From an uncultured Clostridium sp. (GTDB taxonomy: Bacteria; Bacillota_I; Bacilli_A; RF39; UBA660): a DNA stretch of 32,421 nucleotides. The stretch lies in NCBI GenBank assembly GCA_902493795.1, contig CABUQZ010000020.1, positions 1 through 32,421 of the forward strand, given 5' to 3'. Shown here piece by piece: positions 8,385 to 16,630 of the stretch. Every line of letters starts with the position of its first letter. Within the stretch, counting starts at the first letter, position 1. Made by a program: the position numbers and the translations under genes. Under the pieces are notes generated by a model that was not told where the DNA came from, ran no database searches, and saw only the letters and a list, made by a program, of their open reading frames with translations.

Positions 8385-8489
8385 GTACAAATTTATGTAT
8401 TAGCAACATGTGATGGAGAATGTACAAAAATGTAACAAAGACTATTCGCTAAACTTGCTGATAGCCTTTTTAAATTTAAAAATTTATAA
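8385..8489 (+). pseudogene. Possible remnant of a class B sortase C-terminus
   Basis: In the frame of base 8385 the sequence reads IYVLATCDGECTKM, then an in-frame TAA (8433-8435), then QRLFAKLAD, ending at TAA 8487-8489. Class B sortases end with a strand holding the catalytic Cys in a TLxTC context, followed by a conserved Arg in a strand leading to a short tail; both elements are suggested here at the right distance. There is no start codon or upstream catalytic His region. The stretch is short, so chance similarity is possible. Confidence 0.3.
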
Positions 8490-8551
8490 TAGATATCTTT
8501 CTATTAAATATTTAACATGTTATACTATTCCTATCAAAAAAAGGTGATTTT

Positions 8552-9436
8552 ATGAACGATAATATAATTGTAATAATTGGTCCAACTGGTGTTGGGAAAA
8601 CTAAAGTAAGTGTCCAATTAGCAAAGAAATTAAATGGTGAAATAATAAATGCTGATTCTATGCAAGTATATAAAGGACTTGATATAGGAACAGCTAAAAT
8701 AAAAGAAGAAGAAAAGGAAGGTATTCCTCATCATTTATTTGATATTGCAAATATAGAAGATATGTATACCATCTATGATTATCAAAAAGACTGTAGAGAA
8801 ATAATAGAAGATATTAAAAAAAGAGGTAAAACTCCAATAATTGTTGGAGGAAGTGGACTATATATAAGGGCAGCTCTATACGATTATCAATTTTCTTACG
8901 AAGAAGAAAAAGAAGATTATAGCAAGTTTACTAACGAAGAATTACTAGCAAAATGTAAAGAAATTGATGAAAACTGTGATATACACGTAAACAATAGAAA
9001 AAGACTAGAACGATTTCTAAATAAAGCACTAAATAAAAGTGTAACAGTAAAAGACTCAAAGCCACTTTATAACTACACCATGATAGGACTTACAACAGAT
9101 AGAGCAAATCTATATAACATCATAAATAAAAGAGTCGACAAAATGCTTGAAGAAGGTCTAATAGATGAAGTAAAAAATATCTACGATAAAAAAATATATT
9201 CTAAAGCAATATTAACAGGAATAGGCTATAAAGAGCTATATTCTTATTTTGAGAATAAAATAGGTAAAGAAGAGGCAATTGAAGAAATAAGGAAGAATTC
9301 AAGGCATCTTGCTAAAAAACAATATACTTTTTTTAATAATCAATTTAAAGACATAAACTGGTTTTACACTAATTACGAAGACATAAATAAAACAATAAAC
9401 GAGGTATTAAACTTTTTAAGTGATAAGAATATGTAA
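8552..9436 (+). CDS. miaA: tRNA dimethylallyltransferase
   Basis: MiaA (294 aa) adds dimethylallyl to A37 of tRNAs reading UNN codons. The P-loop GPTGVGKT is at 10-17, the substrate motif NADSMQVYKGLDIGTAK at about 34-48 includes the catalytic Asp in DSMQ, and PHHLFDI, GGSGLYI and the tRNA-binding region with RKRLERF follow. GIGYKEL and the C-terminal aromatic segment (KKQYTFFNNQF) are typical. A strong AAGGTGAT lies at 8541-8548. An extended -10 (TGTTATACT, ending 8526) sits 25 bases before the start. It is probably transcribed alone or with the downstream charged protein gene, which has its own promoter. Confidence 0.97.
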   Translation: MNDNIIVIIGPTGVGKTKVSVQLAKKLNGEIINADSMQVYKGLDIGTAKIKEEEKEGIPHHLFDIANIEDMYTIYDYQKDCREIIEDIKKRGKTPIIVGGSGLYIRAALYDYQFSYEEEKEDYSKFTNEELLAKCKEIDENCDIHVNNRKRLERFLNKALNKSVTVKDSKPLYNYTMIGLTTDRANLYNIINKRVDKMLEEGLIDEVKNIYDKKIYSKAILTGIGYKELYSYFENKIGKEEAIEEIRKNSRHLAKKQYTFFNNQFKDINWFYTNYEDINKTINEVLNFLSDKNM

Positions 9437-9462
9437 ATAACCTTCAAAAAGACAAAAATATA

Positions 9463-9491
9463 TTATCAAACAAACCCATTAGTGATACAAT
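9463..9491 (+). promoter_or_regulatory. Promoter of the charged membrane-anchored protein gene
   Basis: TTATCA (9463-9468), a 17-base spacer and TACAAT (9486-9491), placed 38 bases before the ATG at 9529. The hexamers match four and five of six consensus positions. Confidence 0.5.
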
Positions 9492-9528
9492 ATAGGTGTG
9501 ATGGATTAGAATCGAAAGGATGATACAA

Positions 9529-10542
9529 ATGAGTGAACTATTAAATAGTATAACTTCTGACAATTTAATCTTATTATGTGTCATAATGGGTGTAATAGCA
9601 TTAATTCTAGCCATTTCAGTATCGATAGAAGTATATAATAATAACAAAAAATATCAAAGAGAACTTAAAGAAAAAGAAGAAAAAGAAAAAGAAGAAGAAA
9701 TTAAAGAACCAAAATTAAACATAAAAGAAAGTAAAGACATAAAGTATGTTGAAGAAGATACTGAAATAGAAAAAACAAAAGCGAAAATAGAGCTTGCTAA
9801 TTTAAGAGAAAAGCTAAAAAAAGAAGAAGAGGAAAAACAAAAACTTCTTGAAATGAATCTAGCATTATCTAAAAATCAAATAAAAGAAGAAGAAAAAATA
9901 GAAGAAAAGAAAATTGATATAGAAGAAACAGTTAAACCAAAAGAAGAAGTAAAAAAAGAGAAAGAAGAAATTAAAGAAGAAAAAGAAGTTAAAGTAAATA
10001 CTATTAAAATTAAAACAGAAAACCAATCACTTCTTGATGAAGCACTAGAGAAAGTAAGAGTAGTAAATAGTAAAGAAGATAATAATCTTAAAGAAGATAT
10101 TGAAATATTAGATGACTTTAACGAATTCGAAGAAGATATTGACGATGAAGAAAATGCAATAATAAGTTACGAAGAACTTAAAAACTCTAAAACATTTGGT
10201 TATACTGATGAAGAAATGGATAAATATGTAGATGAAAAAGATGCTATAATAAGTATTCAAGAATTAGAGAAATTATATTTAGAATCACAAAATATTGAAG
10301 TTCCTAAAGAAGAAAGTCCTAAAGTGGAATTTGAAATGAAGAAAGTAGAAGATTTACCAAAAATTGCTGATAAAAACAACTTCCAAACAAGTCCGTTTAT
10401 ATCTCCAGTATATGGAATGACTAAATCAGATCAAGATTTAATTCTTGAACAAACAGCAAATCTAGAAAAATTGAATGAAGAAATCAAGAAAACAAATGAA
10501 TTCCTAAAGACATTAAAAGATTTAAAAAAGAACTTGGAATAG
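9529..10542 (+). CDS. Membrane-anchored, Lys/Glu-rich coiled-coil protein of unknown function
   Basis: The 337-aa protein has one N-terminal membrane span (about residues 14-35, LILLCVIMGVIALILAISV) and then about 300 residues almost wholly charged: long runs of Lys and Glu alternating with helix-forming residues, ending in a coiled-coil segment (LEKLNEEIKKTNEFLKTLK). A more ordered acidic block in the second half contains the repeated phrase AIISYEEL / AIISIQEL. The tail probably faces the cytoplasm, but orientation is not certain. No catalytic motif is seen. The ATG at 9529 is preferred over the ATG at 9520 because the AAAGGA site covers 9515-9520. Twenty-three bases separate it from mtaB, so the two are probably co-transcribed. 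Confidence 0.75.
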   Translation: MSELLNSITSDNLILLCVIMGVIALILAISVSIEVYNNNKKYQRELKEKEEKEKEEEIKEPKLNIKESKDIKYVEEDTEIEKTKAKIELANLREKLKKEEEEKQKLLEMNLALSKNQIKEEEKIEEKKIDIEETVKPKEEVKKEKEEIKEEKEVKVNTIKIKTENQSLLDEALEKVRVVNSKEDNNLKEDIEILDDFNEFEEDIDDEENAIISYEELKNSKTFGYTDEEMDKYVDEKDAIISIQELEKLYLESQNIEVPKEESPKVEFEMKKVEDLPKIADKNNFQTSPFISPVYGMTKSDQDLILEQTANLEKLNEEIKKTNEFLKTLKDLKKNLE

Positions 10543-10565
10543 TTCTTTTATTTTCGAGGTGAAGT

Positions 10566-11855
10566 ATGAAAGTTGGTATATATACATTAGGTTGCAAAGT
10601 AAACACATATGAAAGTGAATATGTAATTAATGAATTAAAGAAAGCAAACTATGAAATTAATGATTTTGAAAGTGTTAATGATATCTATATAATAAACACG
10701 TGTACAGTAACAAACACATCAGATTCAAAAAGTAGAAAAATGATAAGATACGCAAGAAAACAAAACAAAGATGCTTGTATTATAGCAATGGGATGTTTTA
10801 TCGAATACTCTAAAAAAACTATCGAAGAATCAATGCCAGAAATTGATATAATAATAGGAAACAAAGATAAATCTAAAATAGTAGAATTAATTAAAGATTT
10901 TTTTGCAAAGAAAAATAAAATTAATGACTTACAAGATGATTTTGATACTACTTTCGAAGATATGTTTATCGATAAATTTAACACAAGAACTAGAGCTTTT
11001 GTAAAAGTCCAAGATGGATGTGAGAATTTCTGTAGTTACTGTATAATTCCTAAAGTACGTGGAAAATGTAGAAGTAAAAAGTTAGATGTAGCGGTAAAAG
11101 AAGTAGAAACACTTGTTAAAAATGGTTATAAAGAAATTATTCTTACAGGAATTCACACAGGAAATTATGGTGTTGATATAGGAACTAATTTTGCAGCACT
11201 ATTAAGAGAACTTGTCAAAATAGAAGGCTTAAAAAGACTTAGAATATCATCTATTGAAGCTACTGAATTAACTGATGAAGTTTTAGATATTATAAAAGAC
11301 AATAAAGTAATCGTAAACCACTTCCACATTCCAATACAATCTGGAAGTGATAACGTCTTAAAATTAATGAATAGAAGATATAACATTAAATACTTTAAAG
11401 AAAAAATAGAAAAAATAAGAAAAATATCTAAAGATGTATCAATTACAACAGATGTAATAACAGGACATCCTGGTGAAAATGAAGATGAATTTAAAATAAC
11501 TTATAATAACCTAAAAGAAATAAATTTTGCTAAATTACATGTATTCCCATATTCAGAAAGAAAAGGAACAAAATCAAGTGAAATGGCACAAATTCCTGAT
11601 TACATCAAAAAAGAACATACTAATAAATTATTAGAGCTTTCTAAAATTTTAGAAATAAATTACATGAAAAAATTTGTTGGACAAAAATTAGAAGTTTTAT
11701 TTGAAACAAATAAAGATGGTTACTCTTATGGACATACTACAAATTATATCCATGTTAAAGTAATTGGTACCGTAACACCATCAACATTTAAAAATGTAAA
11801 AATAATTAATATTGAATATCCATATGCCTTTGGAGAAGTAGAAGATGAAGATTAA
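10566..11855 (+). CDS. mtaB: tRNA (N6-threonylcarbamoyladenosine(37)) methylthiotransferase MtaB
   Basis: MtaB (429 aa) is a radical-SAM enzyme that converts t6A37 to ms2t6A37 in tRNAs reading ANN codons. The N-terminal UPF0004 domain supplies three cluster cysteines (C10 in TLGCKVN, C46 in NTCTVTN, C77 in MGCF). The radical-SAM CxxxCxxC is CENFCSYC (C152, C156, C159), followed by IIPKVRG. A TRAM domain occupies about the last 65 residues. The TLGCKVNTYES start and length separate it from MiaB and RimO. GAGGTGA precedes the ATG. It overlaps the alkD-like gene by 11 bases, so the two are translationally coupled. Confidence 0.95.
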   Translation: MKVGIYTLGCKVNTYESEYVINELKKANYEINDFESVNDIYIINTCTVTNTSDSKSRKMIRYARKQNKDACIIAMGCFIEYSKKTIEESMPEIDIIIGNKDKSKIVELIKDFFAKKNKINDLQDDFDTTFEDMFIDKFNTRTRAFVKVQDGCENFCSYCIIPKVRGKCRSKKLDVAVKEVETLVKNGYKEIILTGIHTGNYGVDIGTNFAALLRELVKIEGLKRLRISSIEATELTDEVLDIIKDNKVIVNHFHIPIQSGSDNVLKLMNRRYNIKYFKEKIEKIRKISKDVSITTDVITGHPGENEDEFKITYNNLKEINFAKLHVFPYSERKGTKSSEMAQIPDYIKKEHTNKLLELSKILEINYMKKFVGQKLEVLFETNKDGYSYGHTTNYIHVKVIGTVTPSTFKNVKIINIEYPYAFGEVEDED

Positions 11856-12543
11856 CATTGAATGGAATGAAGAAACTTATAACAAATTTCTAAACTATCT
11901 TAAAAGCATTGGTGATGAGAAAACAAAAGAATTTAATAAAAAAATCTGTACAACTAGCTATGAAATGTTAGGAATAAAAATGAAGGTATTAAAAGAAATT
12001 GCTAAAGATATTAGTAAAACAAATTACAAAAAGTTTTTAGCAAACACAACATCTATTTATTATGAAGAAGTATTTATAGAAGGATTTGTAATAAGTAGTA
12101 TAAAAGATCCTAATGAATTTCTTGAGTATTTCAACAGGTTTATCTATAAAATTGATTGCTGGGCATTATGTGATTCTTCTATTGCAAGTTTTAAAATATT
12201 TAAAAAAGGCGACTACTCAAGCCTTGCATACTCATTAATACTTGATAGTAGAGAGTATATTGTAAGAGTAGGGTATATAATACTTCTTGACTATTATATA
12301 GATAAAGAACACATAAAAGATATTTTAAATATATGTACAAAAGAATCATCATACTACTACGTTAATATGGCAATAGCATGGCTTCTTTCTTGTTGTTATG
12401 TTAAATTTAAAGATGAAACGCTTAAATTACTAGAAAAGAAAGAACTAACGCCATTCGTACAAAACAAAACAATATCAAAAATAAGAGATTCTTATAAAGT
12501 CTCAAAAGAAGAAAAAGAGCTTATTAATAAATATAAAATTTAA
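11845..12543 (+). CDS. DNA alkylation repair protein, AlkD-like HEAT-repeat glycosylase family
   Basis: The 232-aa protein is built of helical HEAT-like repeats and matches the DNA alkylation repair (AlkD) family, whose members remove positively charged alkylated bases without flipping them. Family landmarks are TTSYEMLGIKM near residue 37, IDCWALCDSS (about 103-112) with the conserved W-x-x-CD, VRVGYIILLDYYI, and YYVNMAIAWLLSCCYVKF. The start overlaps the mtaB end by 11 bases; GGAGA at the end of mtaB serves as ribosome site. Its stop codon overlaps the stop of the convergent flippase gene (TTAA at 12540-12543). The family is well supported; whether it is catalytic or a non-enzymatic relative is not known. 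Confidence 0.88.
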   Translation: MKINIEWNEETYNKFLNYLKSIGDEKTKEFNKKICTTSYEMLGIKMKVLKEIAKDISKTNYKKFLANTTSIYYEEVFIEGFVISSIKDPNEFLEYFNRFIYKIDCWALCDSSIASFKIFKKGDYSSLAYSLILDSREYIVRVGYIILLDYYIDKEHIKDILNICTKESSYYYVNMAIAWLLSCCYVKFKDETLKLLEKKELTPFVQNKTISKIRDSYKVSKEEKELINKYKI

Positions 12544-13838
12544 TAAGTTCTTTTCTTATATAACGAATTATAAATTTCCCTAGTATAGAAGAATGTAGTA
12601 ACAATTATACTTATAATAATTGCATAAATTAAGTTAAATAGACCTATTTTTAAATAACTTAAAATATAGATAGAGAATAACTTAATAAAGGTACATATTA
12701 GGTTATATACCATTATCTTTTTAGCTTTTCCAATAGCTTGTAATATACTTTCTAGTGTTGATTCTATATATAATATAATAAAGAATAGGGAAAGTATTTT
12801 AATATAATTTGCTCCATTATTAACATTATAAATTAAATCTAGGAAAAAAGAAGGATTAGTAAACAATAAAATTGATGCTATTAAGCCAATTGATATAGTT
12901 ATCCCTAATACTTGTTTGATACGTCTTTTAATGCCTTTAAAGTCCTTATTAGCGTACTTTTTAGATATATCGGGTATAATTGCACTACTTAAAGCATTTG
13001 TAAGAAATGAAGGAATTAACAAAAGAGGAAGAACATAAGCTTCAATTAAACCATATTCTGTAATAATAAAGTTAGAGTTATATCCTTGATTAATTAATGA
13101 ATATGTAATAATAATTGGTTCTAAAAAATAGGAAATTGAGCCAATAAGTCTTGAAAAAGTAGTAGGAATAGCAATAGAAAAAACACCTCTAACTTCTTTT
13201 CTATTAATAAAGAAGTCACTTATTTTAATTTTCTTATTTTTAATAAATAAAATTAACACAATAGATGAACATAACTCGCTAATCATATTAATGCCAATTA
13301 AGAAACTAACTACTTCAACTATCCCTTTAGAAGTCATATTGGGAACAAATAAAATAATTAAAGAAAGTCGTACAAGTTGTTCAGTAAGTAATGATATAAT
13401 GTGTGGAAACATCTTTTGTTTACCAAAGAAATACCCTCTTAAAACGCTTGATAAACTATCAAAAGGAAGCACTATTGCAATAGACATAATTGGGTATAGC
13501 GCTCTTTCATCATTTAAAAAATTTGTTAGTATCGGAGCAATTAAAAACAAGATAACTATTAAGAAAATGTTATATAAAAACATAATAGGAATAATAGATA
13601 AAAGTAAATTCTTATTATTATGCCTATCTTCAGCAATTATTTTAGAAATAGCAGTAGGAAGGCCTAATTGTGAAATCGACATAAAAAGTGAAAAAGTAGG
13701 GAACACAAGCATATATAAACTCATACCATCAAGCCCTACAATTCTACTCATAATAATCTTAATAAACATTCCTAAAGCTTTTATACAAGCACCACCAATT
13801 ATCAAAATTAGTGTAGATTTAAAAAAAGTATCTTTCAT
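12540..13838 (-). CDS. SpoVB/MurJ-type oligosaccharide flippase (MOP superfamily)
   Basis: The 432-aa protein is an integral membrane protein with about 12 hydrophobic segments. It begins FFKSTLILIIGGACIKALG, and IMSRIVGLDGMSLYMLVFP and SISQLGLPTAISKIIAE match the SpoVB / polysaccharide biosynthesis branch of the MOP superfamily. These proteins move lipid-linked oligosaccharides such as lipid II or polymer precursors across the membrane. Arg- and Lys-containing loops (RGYFFGKQKMFPH) are family-like. The length is short of most SpoVB proteins (about 500 aa); the C-terminal one or two helices may be missing. TTAGGTGAC lies directly before the ATG. A TATAAT (13872-13877) sits 34 bases upstream. 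The substrate cannot be told from sequence. Confidence 0.82.
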   Translation of the reverse strand: MKDTFFKSTLILIIGGACIKALGMFIKIIMSRIVGLDGMSLYMLVFPTFSLFMSISQLGLPTAISKIIAEDRHNNKNLLLSIIPIMFLYNIFLIVILFLIAPILTNFLNDERALYPIMSIAIVLPFDSLSSVLRGYFFGKQKMFPHIISLLTEQLVRLSLIILFVPNMTSKGIVEVVSFLIGINMISELCSSIVLILFIKNKKIKISDFFINRKEVRGVFSIAIPTTFSRLIGSISYFLEPIIITYSLINQGYNSNFIITEYGLIEAYVLPLLLIPSFLTNALSSAIIPDISKKYANKDFKGIKRRIKQVLGITISIGLIASILLFTNPSFFLDLIYNVNNGANYIKILSLFFIILYIESTLESILQAIGKAKKIMVYNLICTFIKLFSIYILSYLKIGLFNLIYAIIISIIVTTFFYTREIYNSLYKKRTY

Positions 13839-13879
13839 ATGTCACCTAAAACATATTATGAAGATACTTTTATTATAAT

Positions 13880-14635
13880 TTATAATTTTTTAACTTTTTT
13901 TCTATCTATATTAGGCTTTTCTTGACCTAATTTTCTTTTTAAAGCATTATACTGTAAAAACATAGGGTGAGAATTAAGGTCGACATCTAAGTATTCTTTC
14001 TTTTGAATATCGTATACAGTATTTTGAAACAAACCACTAGGATTAATAATACCTGAAAAAGTTCTTTTTGAGCTATTATCTTGACTTATTTCATCATAAT
14101 ACTTAATTACTTTACCATCTTTACTATCAACTACTAAAGCACCTTTAAAGTTAGGAGACAATTCTTTTTTACTTCTTAAAGAGTATAGTCTACATATCTT
14201 ATCTTTATTATCTGTTTCAATTAAACAAGATTCATCTATTGGAAAAGTAACAAACTTTTTAACTCTAGGACAAGATTTAACAATATCTAAAGAATTACTA
14301 AGATGATTATACTGATAACTAATAATGTAAAATGTATCAAGATCTTTATTTTTCTTTTTAATAATTATATTACTAGAATTAACATAACAAATTGAGTATG
14401 AATACTTCCAACAGTCCATAAATCTTAATAAAACATTTCCTAAAGTATCAGTAAGTATTAGACTATCCTTATCAATTTCAATATCAAAACTTTTGTTTTC
14501 AAGTGGTATTGCCTCAGTTAACTCAAACTCCCCACAAGAATAAGTTATATAATCAGCAAGTACAAAAGGTGAATATATCCCTTTTTTATTTTTATAATTT
14601 TCATCTGTTCGTTCTTTAATTTCTTCAATTCTCAT
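13880..14635 (-). CDS. Hypothetical protein, 251 aa
   Basis: I do not recognise the family. It is soluble by eye, beta-rich and without a signal peptide, and ends in a basic tail (LGQEKPNIDRKKVKKL). A sequence such as LILTDTLGNVLLRFMDCWKYSY followed by a repeated strand-turn pattern suggests a beta-propeller-like or sandwich fold, but this is only an impression. The ATG at 14635 is used because GGTGG (14641-14645) is 5 bases upstream; a GTG four codons earlier overlaps that site. The terminator of the upstream 32-aa gene ends right at this ribosome site, so expression depends on read-through or on a promoter inside the small gene. The stop codon sits near the -10 of the flippase promoter. Confidence 0.7.
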   Translation of the reverse strand: MRIEEIKERTDENYKNKKGIYSPFVLADYITYSCGEFELTEAIPLENKSFDIEIDKDSLILTDTLGNVLLRFMDCWKYSYSICYVNSSNIIIKKKNKDLDTFYIISYQYNHLSNSLDIVKSCPRVKKFVTFPIDESCLIETDNKDKICRLYSLRSKKELSPNFKGALVVDSKDGKVIKYYDEISQDNSSKRTFSGIINPSGLFQNTVYDIQKKEYLDVDLNSHPMFLQYNALKRKLGQEKPNIDRKKVKKL

Positions 14636-14645
14636 AATTTCCACC

Positions 14646-14675
14646 AAAAAAAATGTAATTAGATAAACTAATTAC
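14646..14675 (-). terminator. Terminator or attenuator between the 32-aa gene and the 251-aa gene
   Basis: Arms 14655-14662 and 14668-14675 give a perfect 8-bp stem with a 5-base loop, followed on the minus strand by A and eight U (14646-14653). The small gene's stop codon (14668-14670) is in the stem. The ribosome site of the next gene abuts the U-run, so partial termination would set that gene's level. Confidence 0.7.
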
Positions 14676-14766
14676 TACCTAAAACTGCAAACCATCCAAC
14701 TACCATAGTTACAATCATAACAACAGCTAAAACTAGTGAAACGGCTTTAATTGTTCTCTTACTCAT
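14668..14766 (-). CDS. 32-aa single-span membrane peptide
   Basis: This short ORF starts MSKRTIKAVSLVLAVVM and ends GWFAVLGSN. It has a positively charged N-terminus (K3, R4, K7) followed by about 20 hydrophobic residues, so it should insert in the membrane with the N-terminus inside. Support is strong for such a short gene: GTGAGGTG lies 8 bases before the ATG, a TAGACA-17-TATAAT promoter lies just upstream, and a terminator carries its stop codon. I do not recognise a family. It is divergent from the SpoIIM-like gene. Confidence 0.7.
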   Translation of the reverse strand: MSKRTIKAVSLVLAVVMIVTMVVGWFAVLGSN

Positions 14767-14784
14767 TTTATACACCTCACCACA

Positions 14785-14813
14785 ATTATATAAAAAAATA
14801 AAATAAATGTCTA
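14785..14813 (-). promoter_or_regulatory. Promoter of the 32-aa membrane peptide gene
   Basis: On the minus strand TAGACA (14808-14813), a 17-base spacer and a perfect TATAAT (14785-14790), 18 bases before the ATG, followed closely by the ribosome site. Confidence 0.65.
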
Positions 14814-14868
14814 CTTCAAAATAAAAGAATAAAATTATTTATCTTTAATATAATGTAGTGGTGATAAG

Positions 14869-15477
14869 ATGAAAAAGAAAATGTTTTATAGTAAAAGAAA
14901 TACTCAAAATCAAAAACTATTGTACTTAATATTAATTGGACTAGCATTACTTGCATTAATTATAGGAATAATCTTTATATTTACAGTTAGTGAAAGTAAT
15001 CAAGAAACAATAAAAGAAGCAATAAATACGTACTACAAAGAAAGTAGCTTAACATTATCATCTTTTTTTAAAGTTTTATTTAATAATTATACATATATAT
15101 TATTAATATGGATACTAGGTATATCTGTTATAGGAATACCTATTGTACTAGCTATGTTTTTATTTAAAAGCTTTCTACTAGGATTTTCTCTATCAAGTAT
15201 ATTTTATACTTTTAAATTTAAAGGAATATTAGTAACAATATTTAATTTAATACCATCAAAACTATCATTTTTAATTGTTCTTCTATTAATTACTTTTTAT
15301 TCAATTTCATTTTCTATTAAGTTATATAAACATTTATTTTTAAGAAAACCCATAAATTTTAGAGAATCGATGAATAAATATTTAAAAGTTTTACTTATTT
15401 CTTTAGTAGTTACTATTTTTATTAGCTTATTTGAGACATTTATATCTATTTATCTACTTAATTTATTTAATATTTAA
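14869..15477 (+). CDS. SpoIIM-like (stage II sporulation protein M) membrane protein
   Basis: The 202-aa protein has about five membrane spans and matches the SpoIIM family: a short basic N-terminus, a first span near residues 18-40, an outer loop, then ILLIWILGISVIGIPIVLAMFLFKSFLLGFS, whose LGISxIGxP and FKxFLLGF patterns are family hallmarks, and further spans to the C-terminus. In Bacillus, SpoIIM works with SpoIID and SpoIIP in septal peptidoglycan remodelling during engulfment. Homologues also occur outside spore formers, and no other sporulation engulfment gene is present here, so its role here is open. GGTGATAAG precedes the ATG, and a TATAAT lies at 14849-14854. A promoter for mnmA starts within its 3' end. 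Confidence 0.75.
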   Translation: MKKKMFYSKRNTQNQKLLYLILIGLALLALIIGIIFIFTVSESNQETIKEAINTYYKESSLTLSSFFKVLFNNYTYILLIWILGISVIGIPIVLAMFLFKSFLLGFSLSSIFYTFKFKGILVTIFNLIPSKLSFLIVLLLITFYSISFSIKLYKHLFLRKPINFRESMNKYLKVLLISLVVTIFISLFETFISIYLLNLFNI

Positions 15478-15494
15478 ATATTTTGATGTATAAT
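15466..15494 (+). promoter_or_regulatory. Promoter of mnmA
   Basis: TTTAAT (15466-15471), a 17-base spacer and TATAAT (15489-15494), 16 bases before the ATG. Its -35 overlaps the end of the SpoIIM-like gene. Confidence 0.5.
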
Positions 15495-15510
15495 GTTAAT
15501 GGTGATTTAA

Positions 15511-16617
15511 ATGAGTAAAGTAATTATTGGGATGAGTGGAGGAGTTGACTCTTCTGTAGCAGCTATTCTTTTACAAAAGCAAGGCTACGAAGTTGAAGGC
15601 CTTTTTATGAGAAATTGGGATTCATCAATTAATAATGATATTTTAGGTAATCCTAATTTAAATAATAATATTTGTCCTCAAGAACAAGATTATAATGATG
15701 CTATAGAAGTATGTAAAAAACTAAACATTCCTCTTCATAGAATAGATTTTGTTAAAGAGTATTGGGATTATGTTTTCGAATATTTTTTAAGTGAATTAAA
15801 AAAAGGTAGAACACCAAATCCTGATATTATGTGTAATAAATATATTAAATTTGACTATTTTGCTAAGGAAGCTAAAAGATTAGGAGCAGACTATATTGCA
15901 ACTGGTCACTATGCTAAGATGGAAGATGGATATTTAAAGAAAGCTAAAGATAATAATAAAGATCAAACTTATTTTTTATGTGAACTTTCTAAAGAGCAAT
16001 TATCAAATGTTTTATTCCCATTAGGAGACATAGAGAAAAATGAAGTAAGAAAAATAGCAGAAGAATATGGTTTAATTACAGCCCATAAAAAGGATTCAAC
16101 TGGTATATGTTTTATTGGAGAAAGACATTTTAAAGAGTTTTTAACTAACTATTTACCTAGTACACCAGGAGATATAATTGATATCGATTCAAATAAAAAA
16201 GTTGGAACTCATAATGGGTTAATGTACTACACAATAGGACAAAGAAAAGGACTAGATATAGGTGGAAATAAAGATCGCTTGTTTGTAGTAGGTAAAAACC
16301 TAGAAAAAAATATTTTATACGTATCTTTAAATGGCAATAATGAATATTTAATTTCGACAAGTTGTATAGTAGAAGATGTTAATTTCAACTGCGAATTAAG
16401 ACCAACTGAATGTACAGCAAAATTTAGATATAGGGCAGAAGAATATAAAGTATCAATTAAATATTTAGAAGATGGAAATCTAAATGTTAAATACGATGGA
16501 ATAAAAGCAGTAACACCAGGACAAGCTTGTGTTTTATATTATGAAGATAAGTGTATTGGTGGAGGTCTTATTAAAGAAGTTAGAAAAAATGATAAAAAAT
16601 TATGGTATTTATTATAA
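15511..16617 (+). CDS. mnmA: tRNA-specific 2-thiouridylase MnmA
   Basis: MnmA (368 aa) places sulfur on U34 of Lys, Glu and Gln tRNAs, using persulfide from a cysteine desulfurase relay. The PP-loop MSGGVDSS is at 8-15. The catalytic cysteine pair is C108 (NPDIMCNKYIKF) and C200 (STGICFIGER). DQTYFL and TGHYAK are conserved, and the C-terminal beta-barrel (LFVVGKNL, GQACVLYY) is complete. Length is normal. GGTGATT lies before the ATG. The next gene has its own promoter just downstream, so mnmA ends this conserved block and borders the accessory region. Confidence 0.97.
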   Translation: MSKVIIGMSGGVDSSVAAILLQKQGYEVEGLFMRNWDSSINNDILGNPNLNNNICPQEQDYNDAIEVCKKLNIPLHRIDFVKEYWDYVFEYFLSELKKGRTPNPDIMCNKYIKFDYFAKEAKRLGADYIATGHYAKMEDGYLKKAKDNNKDQTYFLCELSKEQLSNVLFPLGDIEKNEVRKIAEEYGLITAHKKDSTGICFIGERHFKEFLTNYLPSTPGDIIDIDSNKKVGTHNGLMYYTIGQRKGLDIGGNKDRLFVVGKNLEKNILYVSLNGNNEYLISTSCIVEDVNFNCELRPTECTAKFRYRAEEYKVSIKYLEDGNLNVKYDGIKAVTPGQACVLYYEDKCIGGGLIKEVRKNDKKLWYLL

Positions 16618-16630
16618 TGTAAGTTTACAC

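Noticed and set aside
13291..13878. 195-codon open frame on the plus strand
   Set aside because: It lies antisense to the flippase gene, which has clear family motifs and a good ribosome site; the antisense frame has neither.
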